Counted from the stretch's first letter, positions 16,055-25,113 are shown. The stretch: 64,000 nt of DNA from Streptomyces sp. NRRL B-24484 (GCF_000717715.1 NZ_JOAI01000039.1:16935-80934); one strand, 5' to 3'. Numbers and translations are program-made. Notes: a model not told the origin generated them from the sequence alone.

Positions 16055-17668
16055 GTGGTACAGCAGCCCGACCGCCGGGACTGGTGGCGAGACGCGGCGA
16101 TCTACCAGGTCTACCCGCGCAGCTTCGCCGACGGCAACGGCGACGGCACCGGTGACCTGGCGGGGATCCGCGCCCGGCTCCCGTACCTCGCCGAACTCGG
16201 CTTCGACGCCGTCTGGTTCAACCCCTGGTACCCCTCCCCGCTGAAGGACGGCGGCTACGACGTCGCCGACTACCGCGCCATCGACCCGGTCTTCGGCTCC
16301 CTGGAGGAGGCCGAGAAGCTCATCGCGGAGGCCCGCGACCTGGGCATCCGCACCGTCGTCGACATCGTGCCCAACCACGTGTCCGACCGGCACCCGTGGT
16401 TCCGGGCGGCCCTCGCGGCCGGCATCGGCAGCCCCGAGCGGGAGCTCTTCCACTTCGCCGAGGGCCGCGGCGAGCACGGCGAACTGCCGCCCAACGACTG
16501 GAAGTCGGAGTTCGGCGGCTGCCCGTGGACGCGGATCGAGGACGGGCAGTGGTACCTCCACCTGTTCGCCACCGAGCAGCCCGACCTCAACTGGGCGCAC
16601 CCGCTGGTCCGCCGGGAGCACGAGGAGATCCTGCGGTTCTGGTTCGACCGCGGCGCGGCCGGCGTGCGGATCGACTCGGCCGGCCTGCTGACCAAGGAGC
16701 CCGGCCTGCCCGACTTCGAACCCGGCGTCGACACCCACCCGTTCGTCGACCGCGACGACCTGCACGAGATCTACCGCTCCTGGCGGGCGATCGCCGACTC
16801 CTACGAGGAGCCGCGGGTGCTGATCGGCGAGATCTGGGTGCCGGACACCGAGCGGTTCGCCCGCTACCTGCGCCCGGACGAGCTGCACACCGCCTTCAAC
16901 TTCGACTTCCTGGCCCGCCCGTGGTCGGCCGCCGAGCTGCGCGCCTCGATCGACGGCACGCTGGCGGCGCACGCCCCGGTCGGCGCCCCGGCCACCTGGG
17001 TGCTCGCCAACCACGACGTCACCCGCACCGTCACCCGGTACGGCCGGGAGGACACCCGCTTCCAGTTCGCCACCAAGCGCTTCGGCACCCCGACCGACCT
17101 GGACCTGGGCCTGCGCCGGGCGCGCGCCGCAGCCCTGCTCTCGCTCGCCCTGCCCGGCTCGCTCTACCTCTACCAGGGCGAGGAGCTCGGCCTGCCCGAG
17201 GTCGAGGACCTGCCGCTCGGCAGCCTGCAGGACCCGATGCACTTCCGCTCGGGCGGGGCCGACCCCGGCCGTGACGGCTGCCGCGTCCCGATCCCGTGGT
17301 CCGGCACCCTGCCGCCGTACGGCTTCGCGCCCGACGGCGCCGAGTCCTGGCTGCCGCAGCCGGCCGGCTGGGGCGCGCTCACCGTGGCGGCGCAGACCGG
17401 CGACCCGGACTCGATGCTGGAGCTCTACCGCGCCGCGCTGCGGATCCGCCGCGAGCGGATCACCGGGGGCTTCGACTGGCTGCCCTCCGCCCCCGAGGTG
17501 CTGGCCTTCCGGCGCGCCGAGGGCTTCGGCTGCCTGGTGAACCTCGGCGAACAGCCGGTGCCGCTGCCCGGGGACACCCGGCCGGTGCTCTCCAGCGGAC
17601 CGCTCGCCGACGGCGCTGTGCCCGCCGACACCGCGGTGTGGCTGGAGTTCCTGGACACTCGTCTATGA
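16055..17668 (+). CDS. GH13 alpha-glucosidase (AglA-like)
   Basis: A 537-residue cytosolic GH13 enzyme that should release glucose from the imported oligosaccharides. All catalytic regions are present: DIVPNH (D103), GVRIDSA with nucleophile D207, LIGEIW with acid/base E259, and LANHD with D321. The N-terminus WWRDAAIYQVYPRSFADG is typical of streptomycete alpha-glucosidases. GTG 16055 follows AAGGA by 9 bases; no signal peptide is present. The linkage cannot be fixed from sequence, but the absence of a secretion signal and position after the permeases argue for intracellular processing of short alpha-glucosides. It ends the transport operon; its stop overlaps the -10 region of the next unit. 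Confidence 0.92.
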   Translation: MVQQPDRRDWWRDAAIYQVYPRSFADGNGDGTGDLAGIRARLPYLAELGFDAVWFNPWYPSPLKDGGYDVADYRAIDPVFGSLEEAEKLIAEARDLGIRTVVDIVPNHVSDRHPWFRAALAAGIGSPERELFHFAEGRGEHGELPPNDWKSEFGGCPWTRIEDGQWYLHLFATEQPDLNWAHPLVRREHEEILRFWFDRGAAGVRIDSAGLLTKEPGLPDFEPGVDTHPFVDRDDLHEIYRSWRAIADSYEEPRVLIGEIWVPDTERFARYLRPDELHTAFNFDFLARPWSAAELRASIDGTLAAHAPVGAPATWVLANHDVTRTVTRYGREDTRFQFATKRFGTPTDLDLGLRRARAAALLSLALPGSLYLYQGEELGLPEVEDLPLGSLQDPMHFRSGGADPGRDGCRVPIPWSGTLPPYGFAPDGAESWLPQPAGWGALTVAAQTGDPDSMLELYRAALRIRRERITGGFDWLPSAPEVLAFRRAEGFGCLVNLGEQPVPLPGDTRPVLSSGPLADGAVPADTAVWLEFLDTRL

Positions 17669-17686
17669 TTGCTGGACAGGTGTCCA
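17664..17686 (+). promoter_or_regulatory. Promoter and TetR-type operator of the DUF1304/TetR pair
   Basis: TATGAT (17664-17669) is a near-perfect -10 box, and the inverted repeat TGGACA-GG-TGTCCA (17673-17686) covers the expected start site. TGGACA also occurs at 17652-17657. A dimeric TetR-type repressor bound here would block its own operon. Confidence 0.55.
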
Positions 17687-17703
17687 TGAAATCGGAGTGA
17701 TCC

Positions 17704-18066
17704 ATGCATACGGCGGCGAACGTCCTGGTCGGCCTGGTGGCCGCACTGCACGCGTACATCCTGGTGCTGGAGATGTTCCTCTGGGAGCGCTCCCCGGGCC
17801 GGAGCCTCTCCGGCTTCGACGCCGGCCTCGCGAAGGCGACCGCCCCGCTGGCCGCCAACCAGGGCCTCTACAACGGCTTCCTGGCCGCGGGCCTGGTCTG
17901 GGGCCTGATCGCCGCCGACCCGGTCGGCCACGACGCCCAGGTCTTCTTCCTGAGCTGCGTCGTGGTCGCCGGTCTGTACGGCGGGGCCACCGCGAACCGG
18001 CGGATCCTGGTCGCCCAGGCGCTGCCCGGGGCCGTCGCCCTCGCCGCCGTGCTGGCCGCCGGATGA
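17704..18066 (+). CDS. DUF1304 family small membrane protein
   Basis: A 120-residue integral membrane protein of the DUF1304 family with four predicted membrane segments (about 4-25, 47-68, 75-94, 100-119). Features typical of the family are HAYILVLEMFLWE in the first segment and NQGLYNGFLAAGL in the second. Its biochemical role is unknown. It is translationally coupled to the following TetR gene through an ATGA overlap and preceded by a CGGAG ribosome binding site. The TetR protein presumably controls it, perhaps in response to a membrane-active or toxic compound. Confidence 0.85.
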   Translation: MHTAANVLVGLVAALHAYILVLEMFLWERSPGRSLSGFDAGLAKATAPLAANQGLYNGFLAAGLVWGLIAADPVGHDAQVFFLSCVVVAGLYGGATANRRILVAQALPGAVALAAVLAAG

Positions 18067-18614
18067 ACGACCCCCGCGCCGAACGCACCAGGGCCGCACT
18101 GCGCGGCGCACTGCTCGCCGAGTGCGGCGAGCGGCCGCTCTCGGAGGTGAGCGTCTCGGCCGTGGTCCGCCGCGCGGGCCTCGGCCGGGCCACCTTCTAC
18201 CTGCACTACGAGGACCTGCGGGCGCTCGCCGTCGACGCCTGCGGGGGAGTGGTCGAGGCGGCCGTCGACGCCCTGCACGACTGGCGCGGCCCGGTCGACC
18301 CGGCGGCACCCCCCGCCGCCCTCACCGCCTTCCTGGCGGACACCGCCGAGCGCGCCGCGCTCTACCGCGGCCTGCTCGACCCGGGCGGCGGCGGCCCGCT
18401 CGGCGACCTCATGCACCGGCGGCTGCGGGAGCGCAGCCGCACCGAACGCGAACGGGCCGGCGCCCCGCACGCCGACACGGTGGCCTCCGCCGTCGCCGCA
18501 GCCTTCACCGGCCTGCTCGCCGACTGGCTGCACGGCCTGATCACCGCAGACCCGCCCACCTTCGCCGGCCACGTCTGGCGCCTGCTGATCGCCCTGCACA
18601 GCGCTCCGATGTGA
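18063..18614 (+). CDS. TetR-family transcriptional regulator
   Basis: A 183-residue TetR-type regulator. The N-terminal helix-turn-helix region reads VSVSAVVRRAGLGRATFYLHY (about residues 30-50), ending in the usual TFYxHY signature. The C-terminal ligand domain is helical and Ala-rich. ATG 18063 overlaps the DUF1304 stop by 4 bases. It most likely represses its own two-gene operon from the TGGACA-GG-TGTCCA palindrome. A convergent GNAT gene follows after 15 bases. Confidence 0.9.
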   Translation: MNDPRAERTRAALRGALLAECGERPLSEVSVSAVVRRAGLGRATFYLHYEDLRALAVDACGGVVEAAVDALHDWRGPVDPAAPPAALTAFLADTAERAALYRGLLDPGGGGPLGDLMHRRLRERSRTERERAGAPHADTVASAVAAAFTGLLADWLHGLITADPPTFAGHVWRLLIALHSAPM

Positions 18615-18629
18615 AGCCACAGCCGCCTG

Positions 18630-19166
18630 CTACGGCAGGTTGCGGGCCCAGATCCAGTCCAGGCCGTCCTCGCCGATCTCGTCCAGGTGGTCGGCGCGGG
18701 TCAGCCCGGCCTTCACCGCGACCCGCTGAGAGGCGAGGTTGTCGGGGCGTATCCGGGCGATCAGGGGCAGCCGCGGCAGCCGCCGGCCGGCCCACGCCAC
18801 CACGGCGGAGGCGGCCTCGCTCGCCACGCCCCGGCCCCAGCAGGCCGGGTCGAAGCGGTAGAAGAGGTTGAGCCCGCGGATGCCGCCCAGCACGGTCGGC
18901 TTCACCCCGCAGAAGCCGAGCGGCTGCTCCGCCTCCAGACCGCGCACCACCCAGTACCCGTAGCCGCTGCGCCGCCACCGCTCGTCCCAGCGCCGGTACA
19001 GCCATTCGGCCTCGGCCCGGGTGCGCAGGGCGTCGGAAGGGTTGTGCCGGCAGGTCCGCGGGTCGCGGTGGACGGCCAGGATCGCCGCCACGTCCGCGGG
19101 GACCGGTCGCCGCAGGACGAGGTGATCTGTCGTCAGTTCCGTTGTGTCCGCCCCCGGTTCGGTCAT
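18630..19166 (-). CDS. GNAT-family N-acetyltransferase (RimJ/RimL-like)
   Basis: A 178-residue GNAT acetyltransferase of the RimJ/RimL subgroup. The start TDHLVLRRPVPADVAAIL is the typical first strand and helix; RFDPACWGRGVASEAASAVV holds the acetyl-CoA pyrophosphate-binding loop (normally Q/RxxGxG/A, here WGRGVA). RPDNLASQRVAVKAGL is the conserved late motif. The substrate may be a protein N-terminus, an amino acid or a drug; nothing in the context decides. It faces the TetR gene convergently. Confidence 0.88.
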   Translation of the reverse strand: MTEPGADTTELTTDHLVLRRPVPADVAAILAVHRDPRTCRHNPSDALRTRAEAEWLYRRWDERWRRSGYGYWVVRGLEAEQPLGFCGVKPTVLGGIRGLNLFYRFDPACWGRGVASEAASAVVAWAGRRLPRLPLIARIRPDNLASQRVAVKAGLTRADHLDEIGEDGLDWIWARNLP

Positions 19167-19191
19167 GGCCGCAGCCTAACCCGGGCGGACC

Positions 19192-20244
19192 TCAGCGGCA
19201 CCAGCCGTTGCGGTAGGCGATCCAGTCGGCGGGGGTGGCGGTGAAGTCGACGTACAGCGCCAGGCCGAAGTTCTGCCGCCCGTTGCGGCCGAGGCCGAGC
19301 CGGGCGCCGCGGACGGCGGCCGAGACGGTCTCGGCGGAGCCGCGGTGACCGAAGTCGTCCGCCCAGTACGCGGGCAGTCCGATCAGCAGGTCGGCGGAGG
19401 CCGGGGTGGCGGCCAGCGCCAGCTCGGTCTGCCGGGCGACGTAGCCGCCGTACAGCGACTCCAGGGGCATCCCGGTGTCATAGCTCATCACCGCGATCTG
19501 GTCGACCCGGCGGGCGACGTCCGCGAAGTACTCCTTCGACCACCACTTGCCGTGGTCGGCGAGGGCGAGCCCGGCCCGGTGCAGTCCGGGGACGGGGTCG
19601 ATCTGCGGGGCGGCGACCGAGAGCGGCACCCCGGAGGAGGCGGTGAGCGGGTGGAGCTGGTCGAGCAGGGCGAGGAAGCCGGCGGACCCGGAGCGGACGG
19701 GTTCGAGGTCGAAGTGCACGCCCTCGAAGCCGAGGGCCAGCGTCTGCACGGTGGCGACGGTGATCCGGGTCCGCACCTCGGGCCGGTCCAGGCGCAGGCC
19801 GTCCTTCTCCGGGGCGACCACGTCGCCGAGCCAGGCCTGCACCCGCAGGCCGGGCAGCCGGCGGTGGACGCCGTCCAGGAACCAGCGGGCCTCCGGGGCG
19901 AGCGCGGGGTCGAGCGAGCCGTCGTGCGCGAGCGGCCCGGTGTGCACGTACAGGTCGCGGATGCCGGTGCCGGCGAGGCGGGCGGCGAGCGCGGTGAGGT
20001 CGGCGTCGGTGCGCCGCCCGTCGACCCAGGCGTGGCCCAGCCAGAGGGCGTCGCGGCCCCTCGTCCTGGCCTCGGCGGCCGGTTCGCCCACGTACTGCAC
20101 CCGCAGGGCGACGGCGGCGGCGCCCACCGGAAGGAGCAGCAGCCCGAGGACGGCGAGCAGCGCGACGACGAGCCGCCGGCGCACCCTCCGTCCGGGCCGC
20201 GGCCTGCGCAACCACGCCGCCGGCGCGGTGATCCTCCGTGGCAC
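19192..20244 (-). CDS. Membrane-anchored GH18-like TIM-barrel protein
   Basis: A 350-residue protein with a basic cytoplasmic N-terminus, one membrane-spanning or uncleaved signal segment (about 25-48) and an extracellular TIM-barrel-like domain. Two stretches resemble GH18 enzymes: FEGVHFDLEPV (D179, E181), recalling the DxxDxDxE strand, and IAVMSYDTG (Y255, D256). The first Asp residues of the GH18 signature are absent, so catalysis is not assured. A role in cell-wall or polysaccharide turnover is possible. GTG 20244 has a GGGAG sequence upstream; the frame is open much further but upstream sequence is not protein-like. Confidence 0.65.
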   Translation of the reverse strand: MPRRITAPAAWLRRPRPGRRVRRRLVVALLAVLGLLLLPVGAAAVALRVQYVGEPAAEARTRGRDALWLGHAWVDGRRTDADLTALAARLAGTGIRDLYVHTGPLAHDGSLDPALAPEARWFLDGVHRRLPGLRVQAWLGDVVAPEKDGLRLDRPEVRTRITVATVQTLALGFEGVHFDLEPVRSGSAGFLALLDQLHPLTASSGVPLSVAAPQIDPVPGLHRAGLALADHGKWWSKEYFADVARRVDQIAVMSYDTGMPLESLYGGYVARQTELALAATPASADLLIGLPAYWADDFGHRGSAETVSAAVRGARLGLGRNGRQNFGLALYVDFTATPADWIAYRNGWCR

Positions 20245-20292
20245 CCGGCCACTCCCTTCCCGTCCGTTCAGGTGGTCAGGACGCCCAGGATG

Positions 20293-20306
20293 CGGAACGG
20301 GTTCCG
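20293..20306 (+). promoter_or_regulatory. Palindrome upstream of metH
   Basis: CGGAAC-GG-GTTCCG is a perfect inverted repeat about 95 bases before metH, in the divergent region shared with the GH18-like gene. A -10-like ATACCCT lies near 20325. It could be an operator. I found no cobalamin riboswitch core. Confidence 0.3.
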
Positions 20307-20400
20307 TCGCCGGGCAGGTGTCCGGATACCCTGACGGCGTGCGCCCCCGAACCAGGAGGGGACGCATAGCCGACAGCCGTCGCACCCAGGGAGTCGCCCC

Positions 20401-23400
20401 ATGGCCACCGCCGTCCCCTCGTCCGCCGCAGCCGCCGCCCACCAGGAGCGTGCGAACGCCCTCCGCGAAGCCCTCGCCACCCGCGTCGTGGTGGCCGACG
20501 GAGCGATGGGCACGATGCTGCAGGCGCAGGACCCGACCCTGGAGGACTTCCGGCAGCTGGAGGGCTGCAACGAGATCCTCAACGTCACCCGCCCCGACAT
20601 CGTGCGCTCGGTGCACGACGCGTACTTCGCCGTCGGCGTGGACTGCGTGGAGACCAACACCTTCGGTGCCAATGCCGCGGCGCTCGGAGAGTACGAGATC
20701 GCCGACCGCATCGTCGAGCTGTCCGAGGCCGGGGCGAGGATCGCCCGCGAGGCGGCCGACGAGTTCACCGCCCGGGACGGCCGGACCCGCTGGGTGCTCG
20801 GCTCGATCGGCCCCGGCACCAAGCTGCCGACCCTGGGCCACACCACCTTCGCGGTGATCCGCGAGGGCTTCCGGCAGAACGCGGCCGGCCTGATCGCCGG
20901 CGGCGCCGACGCCCTGCTGATCGAGACCAGCCAGGACCTGCTGCAGACCAAGGCCTCCGTGCTGGGCGTGAAGCAGGCGCTCGCCGAGGCCGGCCTGGAC
21001 CTGCCGGTGCTCGCCCAGGTGACCGTGGAGACCACCGGCACCATGCTGCTCGGCTCGGAGATCGGTGCGGCGCTGACCGCCCTGGAGCCGCTGGGCATCG
21101 ACTACATCGGCATGAACTGCGCCACCGGCCCCGCCGAGATGAGCGAGCACCTGCGCTACCTGGCGAAGAACGCCAAGGTCGGCCTCTCCTGCATGCCCAA
21201 CGCCGGCCTGCCCGTCCTCGGCAAGGACGGCGCGCACTACCCGCTGAGCCCCGAGGAGCTCGCGGACGCCCACGAGACCTTCGTGCGTGAGTACGGCCTG
21301 TCGCTGGTCGGCGGCTGCTGCGGCACCACGCCGGAGCACCTGCGGCACGTGGTCGAGCGCGTCCAGGGCCGCCCGGTGGTGGCCCGCGACCCGAAGCCGG
21401 AGGCGGCCGCCGCCTCGCTCTACCAGTCGGTGCCGTTCCGGCAGGACCTCTCCTACCTGGCGATCGGCGAGCGCACCAACGCCAACGGCTCGAAGAAGTT
21501 CCGCGAGGCGATGCTCGCCGAGGACTGGCAGGCCTGCGTCGAGATCGCCCGCGACCAGATCCGGGACGGCTCGCACCTGCTCGACCTGTGCGTCGACTAC
21601 GTCGGCCGCGACGGCGTCGCCGACATGCGGGAGGTCGCCACCCGGCTGGCGACCGCCTCGACCCTGCCGCTGGTGCTGGACTCCACCGAGCCCGAGGTGC
21701 TGCGGGCCGGCCTGGAGGCGCTCGGCGGCCGCGCGGTGCTCAACTCCGTCAACTACGAGGACGGCGACGGCCCCGAGACCCGCTTCGGCAGGATCGCCTC
21801 GCTCGCCCGCGAGCACGGCGCCGGCCTGATCGCGCTGACCATCGACGAGGAGGGCCAGGCCCGCACCGCGGACAAGAAGGTCGCCATCGCCGAGCGGCTG
21901 ATCGAGCAGCTCACCACCGAGTACGGCATCGACGAGTCGTCGATCCTGGTCGACTGCCTCACCTTCACCCTGGGCACCGGCCAGGAGGAGTCCCGCCGGG
22001 ACGGCATCGAGACCGTCGAGGCGATCCGCGAGCTGAAGCGCCGCCGCCCGCAGGTGCAGACCACGCTCGGCCTGTCCAACATCTCCTTCGGCCTGTCGCC
22101 GGCCGCCCGCGTGGTGCTGAACTCGGTGTTCCTGCACGAGTGCGTCGAGGCCGGCCTGGACTCGGCGATCGTGCACGCCTCCAAGATCCTGCCGATCGCG
22201 CGGATCCCCGAGGAGCAGCGCGAGGTCGCGCTGGACCTGGTGTACGACCGCCGCCGGGACGGCTACGACCCGCTGCAGCGCCTGCTGGAGCTGTTCGAGG
22301 GTGTCTCCTCGGCCTCGGTGAGGGCCTCCAAGGCGGAGGAGCTGGCGGCGCTGCCGCTGGACGAGCGCCTGCAGCGGCGGATCGTCGACGGCGAGCGGAA
22401 CGGCCTGGAGGCCGACCTGGACGAGGCGCTGACGGCCCGTCCGGCGCTGGAGATCATCAACGAGACGCTGCTGGCCGGCATGAAGGTGGTCGGCGAGCTG
22501 TTCGGTTCCGGCCAGATGCAGCTGCCGTTCGTGCTGCAGTCCGCCGAGGTGATGAAGTCCGCGGTGGCCCACCTGGAGCCGCACATGGAGAAGTCGGACT
22601 CGGAGGGCAAGGGCACCATCGTGCTCGCCACCGTGAAGGGCGACGTCCACGACATCGGCAAGAACCTGGTCGACATCATCCTGTCCAACAACGGCTACAA
22701 CGTCGTCAACCTGGGCATCAAGCAGCCGGTCTCGGCGATCCTGGAGGCGGCGCAGGAGCACCGGGCCGACGTCATCGGCATGTCCGGGCTGCTGGTGAAG
22801 TCCACGGTGATCATGAAGGAGAACCTGGAGGAGCTGAACCAGCGCGGGTTGGCCGCCGACTACCCGGTGATCCTCGGCGGCGCCGCGCTGACCCGCGCCT
22901 ACGTCGAGCAGGACCTGCACGAGGTCTACCAGGGCGAGGTCCGCTACGCCCGGGACGCCTTCGAGGGCCTCAAGCTGATGGACGCCCTGGTCGCGGTCAA
23001 GCGCGGCGTGCCCGGCGCCGCGCTGCCCGAGCTGCGGCAGCGCCGGCACGCCCGGGTGGAGGTGGAGGAGGTCGAGGAGGTCAACCTCGGCCAGATCCGC
23101 TCCGACGTGGCCGTCGACAACCGGGTGCCGGTGCCGCCGTTCTGGGGCGACCGGATCGTCAAGGGCATCCCGTTCGCCGACTACGCCTCCTGGCTGGACG
23201 AGGACGCGCTGTTCAAGGGCCAGTGGGGCCTGAAGGCCTCGCGCACCGGTGACGGCCCCTCCTACGAGGAGCTGGTGGAGACCGAGGGCCGGCCGCGGCT
23301 GCGGATGTGGCTGGACCGGCTGCAGACCGAGGGCTGGCTGGAGCCCGCCGTCATCTACGGCTACTTCCCGGCGAACTCCAAGGGCGACGACCTGATCGTC

Positions 23401-23919
23401 CACAACGAGGACGGCTCCGAGCGGACCCGCTTCACCTTCCCGCGCCAGCGCCGCGGCCGCCGGCTCTGCCTCGCCGACTTCTTCCGCCCGGAGGACTCCG
23501 GCGAGCGGGACGTGGTGGCGCTGCAGGTGGTCACCATGGGCAACCGGGTCTCCGAGGCCGCGAACGAGCTGTTCGCCGCCAACGCCTACCGCGACTACCT
23601 GGAGCTGCACGGCCTGTCGGTGCAGCTGGCCGAGGCGCTCGCCGAGTTCTGGCACGCCCGGGTCCGCTACGAGCTCGGCTTCGGCGACGAGGACCCGCAG
23701 GACGTCCGCGACATGTTCGCCCTCAAGTACCGCGGCGCCCGCTTCTCGCTGGGCTACGGCGCCTGCCCGGAGCTGGAGGACCGAGCCAAGATCGCCGAGC
23801 TGCTGAAGCCCGAGCGGATCGGCGTGGTGCTCTCCGAGGAGTTCCAGCTGCACCCCGAGCAGTCCACGGACGCCATCGTGATCCACCACCCCGAGGCGAA
23901 GTACTTCAACGCCAGGTAA
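20401..23919 (+). CDS. metH: Cobalamin-dependent methionine synthase
   Basis: A 1172-residue cytosolic MetH, which transfers a methyl group from methyltetrahydrofolate to homocysteine through methylcobalamin. Modules in order: homocysteine domain (about 20-330) with zinc ligands C240, C306 and C307 (GGCCGTT); folate domain (about 350-620, AIGERTNANGSKKF); cobalamin cap and binding domain (about 640-890) with VKGDVHDIGKNL, where H750 is the cobalt ligand; and the S-adenosylmethionine reactivation domain (about 950-1160, RFTFPRQRRGRRLCLADFF). All four modules are complete. It appears monocistronic. Active B12 would have to come from genes outside the window. Confidence 0.98.
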   Translation: MATAVPSSAAAAAHQERANALREALATRVVVADGAMGTMLQAQDPTLEDFRQLEGCNEILNVTRPDIVRSVHDAYFAVGVDCVETNTFGANAAALGEYEIADRIVELSEAGARIAREAADEFTARDGRTRWVLGSIGPGTKLPTLGHTTFAVIREGFRQNAAGLIAGGADALLIETSQDLLQTKASVLGVKQALAEAGLDLPVLAQVTVETTGTMLLGSEIGAALTALEPLGIDYIGMNCATGPAEMSEHLRYLAKNAKVGLSCMPNAGLPVLGKDGAHYPLSPEELADAHETFVREYGLSLVGGCCGTTPEHLRHVVERVQGRPVVARDPKPEAAAASLYQSVPFRQDLSYLAIGERTNANGSKKFREAMLAEDWQACVEIARDQIRDGSHLLDLCVDYVGRDGVADMREVATRLATASTLPLVLDSTEPEVLRAGLEALGGRAVLNSVNYEDGDGPETRFGRIASLAREHGAGLIALTIDEEGQARTADKKVAIAERLIEQLTTEYGIDESSILVDCLTFTLGTGQEESRRDGIETVEAIRELKRRRPQVQTTLGLSNISFGLSPAARVVLNSVFLHECVEAGLDSAIVHASKILPIARIPEEQREVALDLVYDRRRDGYDPLQRLLELFEGVSSASVRASKAEELAALPLDERLQRRIVDGERNGLEADLDEALTARPALEIINETLLAGMKVVGELFGSGQMQLPFVLQSAEVMKSAVAHLEPHMEKSDSEGKGTIVLATVKGDVHDIGKNLVDIILSNNGYNVVNLGIKQPVSAILEAAQEHRADVIGMSGLLVKSTVIMKENLEELNQRGLAADYPVILGGAALTRAYVEQDLHEVYQGEVRYARDAFEGLKLMDALVAVKRGVPGAALPELRQRRHARVEVEEVEEVNLGQIRSDVAVDNRVPVPPFWGDRIVKGIPFADYASWLDEDALFKGQWGLKASRTGDGPSYEELVETEGRPRLRMWLDRLQTEGWLEPAVIYGYFPANSKGDDLIVHNEDGSERTRFTFPRQRRGRRLCLADFFRPEDSGERDVVALQVVTMGNRVSEAANELFAANAYRDYLELHGLSVQLAEALAEFWHARVRYELGFGDEDPQDVRDMFALKYRGARFSLGYGACPELEDRAKIAELLKPERIGVVLSEEFQLHPEQSTDAIVIHHPEAKYFNAR

Positions 23920-23963
23920 CCCGTCCGCTGCGTTCCGTTCGGCACATTTCCGGTCGGCGGGCG

Positions 23964-23982
23964 TATCCTGAATGATCCTGAA
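23964..23982 (+). promoter_or_regulatory. -10 box and direct repeat upstream of the HAD gene
   Basis: TATCCT (23964-23969) is a likely -10 box. The octamer ATCCTGAA is repeated at 23965-23972 and 23975-23982. The implied leader is about 100 bases and ends with GAAGGGACC before the ATG. Confidence 0.35.
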
Positions 23983-24079
23983 CGGGCCGGTCCGCTCACC
24001 AGCGGGCCGGCCTGTGCCATCCCCGGCCACGTCCGGCCACCCGTGCGGACGGGACCCCACCCGGCGAAGGGACCTTGCC

Positions 24080-24781
24080 ATGACGACCATCTCGACCCTC
24101 ACCGAGAGCCTCGGCGGTACCGGCGGCGGCCTGCAGGCCGTGCTGCTCGACATGGACGGCACGCTCGTCGACACCGAGGACTTCTGGTGGCAGGCCGAGG
24201 CTTCGCTCTTCGCCGAGTTCGGCCACGTCCTCGACGAGGCCGACCGCGCCCACGTCGTCGGCGGCCCGATGACCCGGGTCATCGACTACCTGCTCTCCCG
24301 CACGGCCGCGCCGCTCACCCCGGCCGAGCTGACCGTGCTGATCAACCAGCGCTTCGTCGACCTGCTGGCCGGCGGCGTGCCGCTGATGCCCGGTGCCGAA
24401 CGGCTGCTCAACACCCTGGCCGCGCACGGCGTCCCCGCCGCCCTGGTGTCCGCCTCGCACCGGCACGTCATCGACATCGTGCTGCGCAGCCTCGGCGCCC
24501 ACCACTTCGCCTTCTCGGTGGCCGGCGACGAGGTGCCGCGGACCAAGCCGCACCCCGACCCGTACCTCACCGCCGCCGCCCGGCTCGGCGCCGACCCGGC
24601 CCGCTGCGTGGTCATCGAGGACGCCCCCACCGGCGTGCTCGCCGCCGAGGCGGCCGGCTGCCCGGTCATCGCGGTGCCCTCCGTCGCGGCCATCGAGCCC
24701 GGCCCCGGCCGCACCGTCCTCGGCTCGCTGGAGCAGGTCGACCTGGAGCTGCTGCACGCGCTCACCGCGACCAGGGTGTGA
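24080..24781 (+). CDS. HAD-family phosphatase (beta-phosphoglucomutase-like)
   Basis: A 233-residue haloacid-dehalogenase-type phosphatase. Motif I is LDMDGTLVDT (nucleophile D24, D26), motif II lies around LVSASH, motif III is the Lys in TKPHPDPY, and motif IV is VIEDAPTGV. The cap between motifs I and II is the helical type seen in beta-phosphoglucomutase and sugar phosphatases. The substrate is unknown. ATG 24080 is preceded by GAAGGGACC; the open frame upstream is leader sequence. It sits alone between metH and a binding-protein gene. Confidence 0.92.
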   Translation: MTTISTLTESLGGTGGGLQAVLLDMDGTLVDTEDFWWQAEASLFAEFGHVLDEADRAHVVGGPMTRVIDYLLSRTAAPLTPAELTVLINQRFVDLLAGGVPLMPGAERLLNTLAAHGVPAALVSASHRHVIDIVLRSLGAHHFAFSVAGDEVPRTKPHPDPYLTAAARLGADPARCVVIEDAPTGVLAAEAAGCPVIAVPSVAAIEPGPGRTVLGSLEQVDLELLHALTATRV

Positions 24782-25113
24782 GATCGATCTCTTTTCCGTG
24801 AGGGGCCGCCCCCCGGCCGCTCTCTGGCTGCGGCGCCCCGGCGACGGACCGTACAGGGGCCGATGGAGAAAACGGACATCGCGTGACAGAACGCCGGACC
24901 GCGGGATCCGGCGGGAGGCCCTCGAACCCCGGGCCCTCGCGCACGCGTGCGAGGCGGTGCGTGGTCGATATGGCACGCTACTTCCGGTCAATCCCCGAAC
25001 AGGGGACCAACGGACCGTCCCGGCCGCGCCCACCACCCTGGTCACGGCACGTGACGGCACCCTACCGGCGCCTCCCCACAAGCCCGGCCGCACGGAGAAG
25101 GAATCCATCCCGC
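24782..25113 (+). other. Intergenic region before the peptide-binding lipoprotein gene
   Basis: About 330 bases without a supported gene. An imperfect GC-rich inverted repeat near 24797-24842 may be the HAD terminator. The frame of the next gene is open through most of it, but the encoded Arg/Pro-rich sequence precedes a perfect lipoprotein signal and is not taken as coding. No clear promoter is seen. Confidence 0.4.

Noticed and set aside
20245..20400. Possible cobalamin riboswitch upstream of metH
   Set aside because: The space is about 155 bases and no B12-box core or characteristic stem arrangement was seen; only a short palindrome is present.
24883..25113. N-terminal extension of the peptide-binding protein
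   Set aside because: It would place 77 Arg/Pro-rich residues before a perfect lipoprotein signal peptide.
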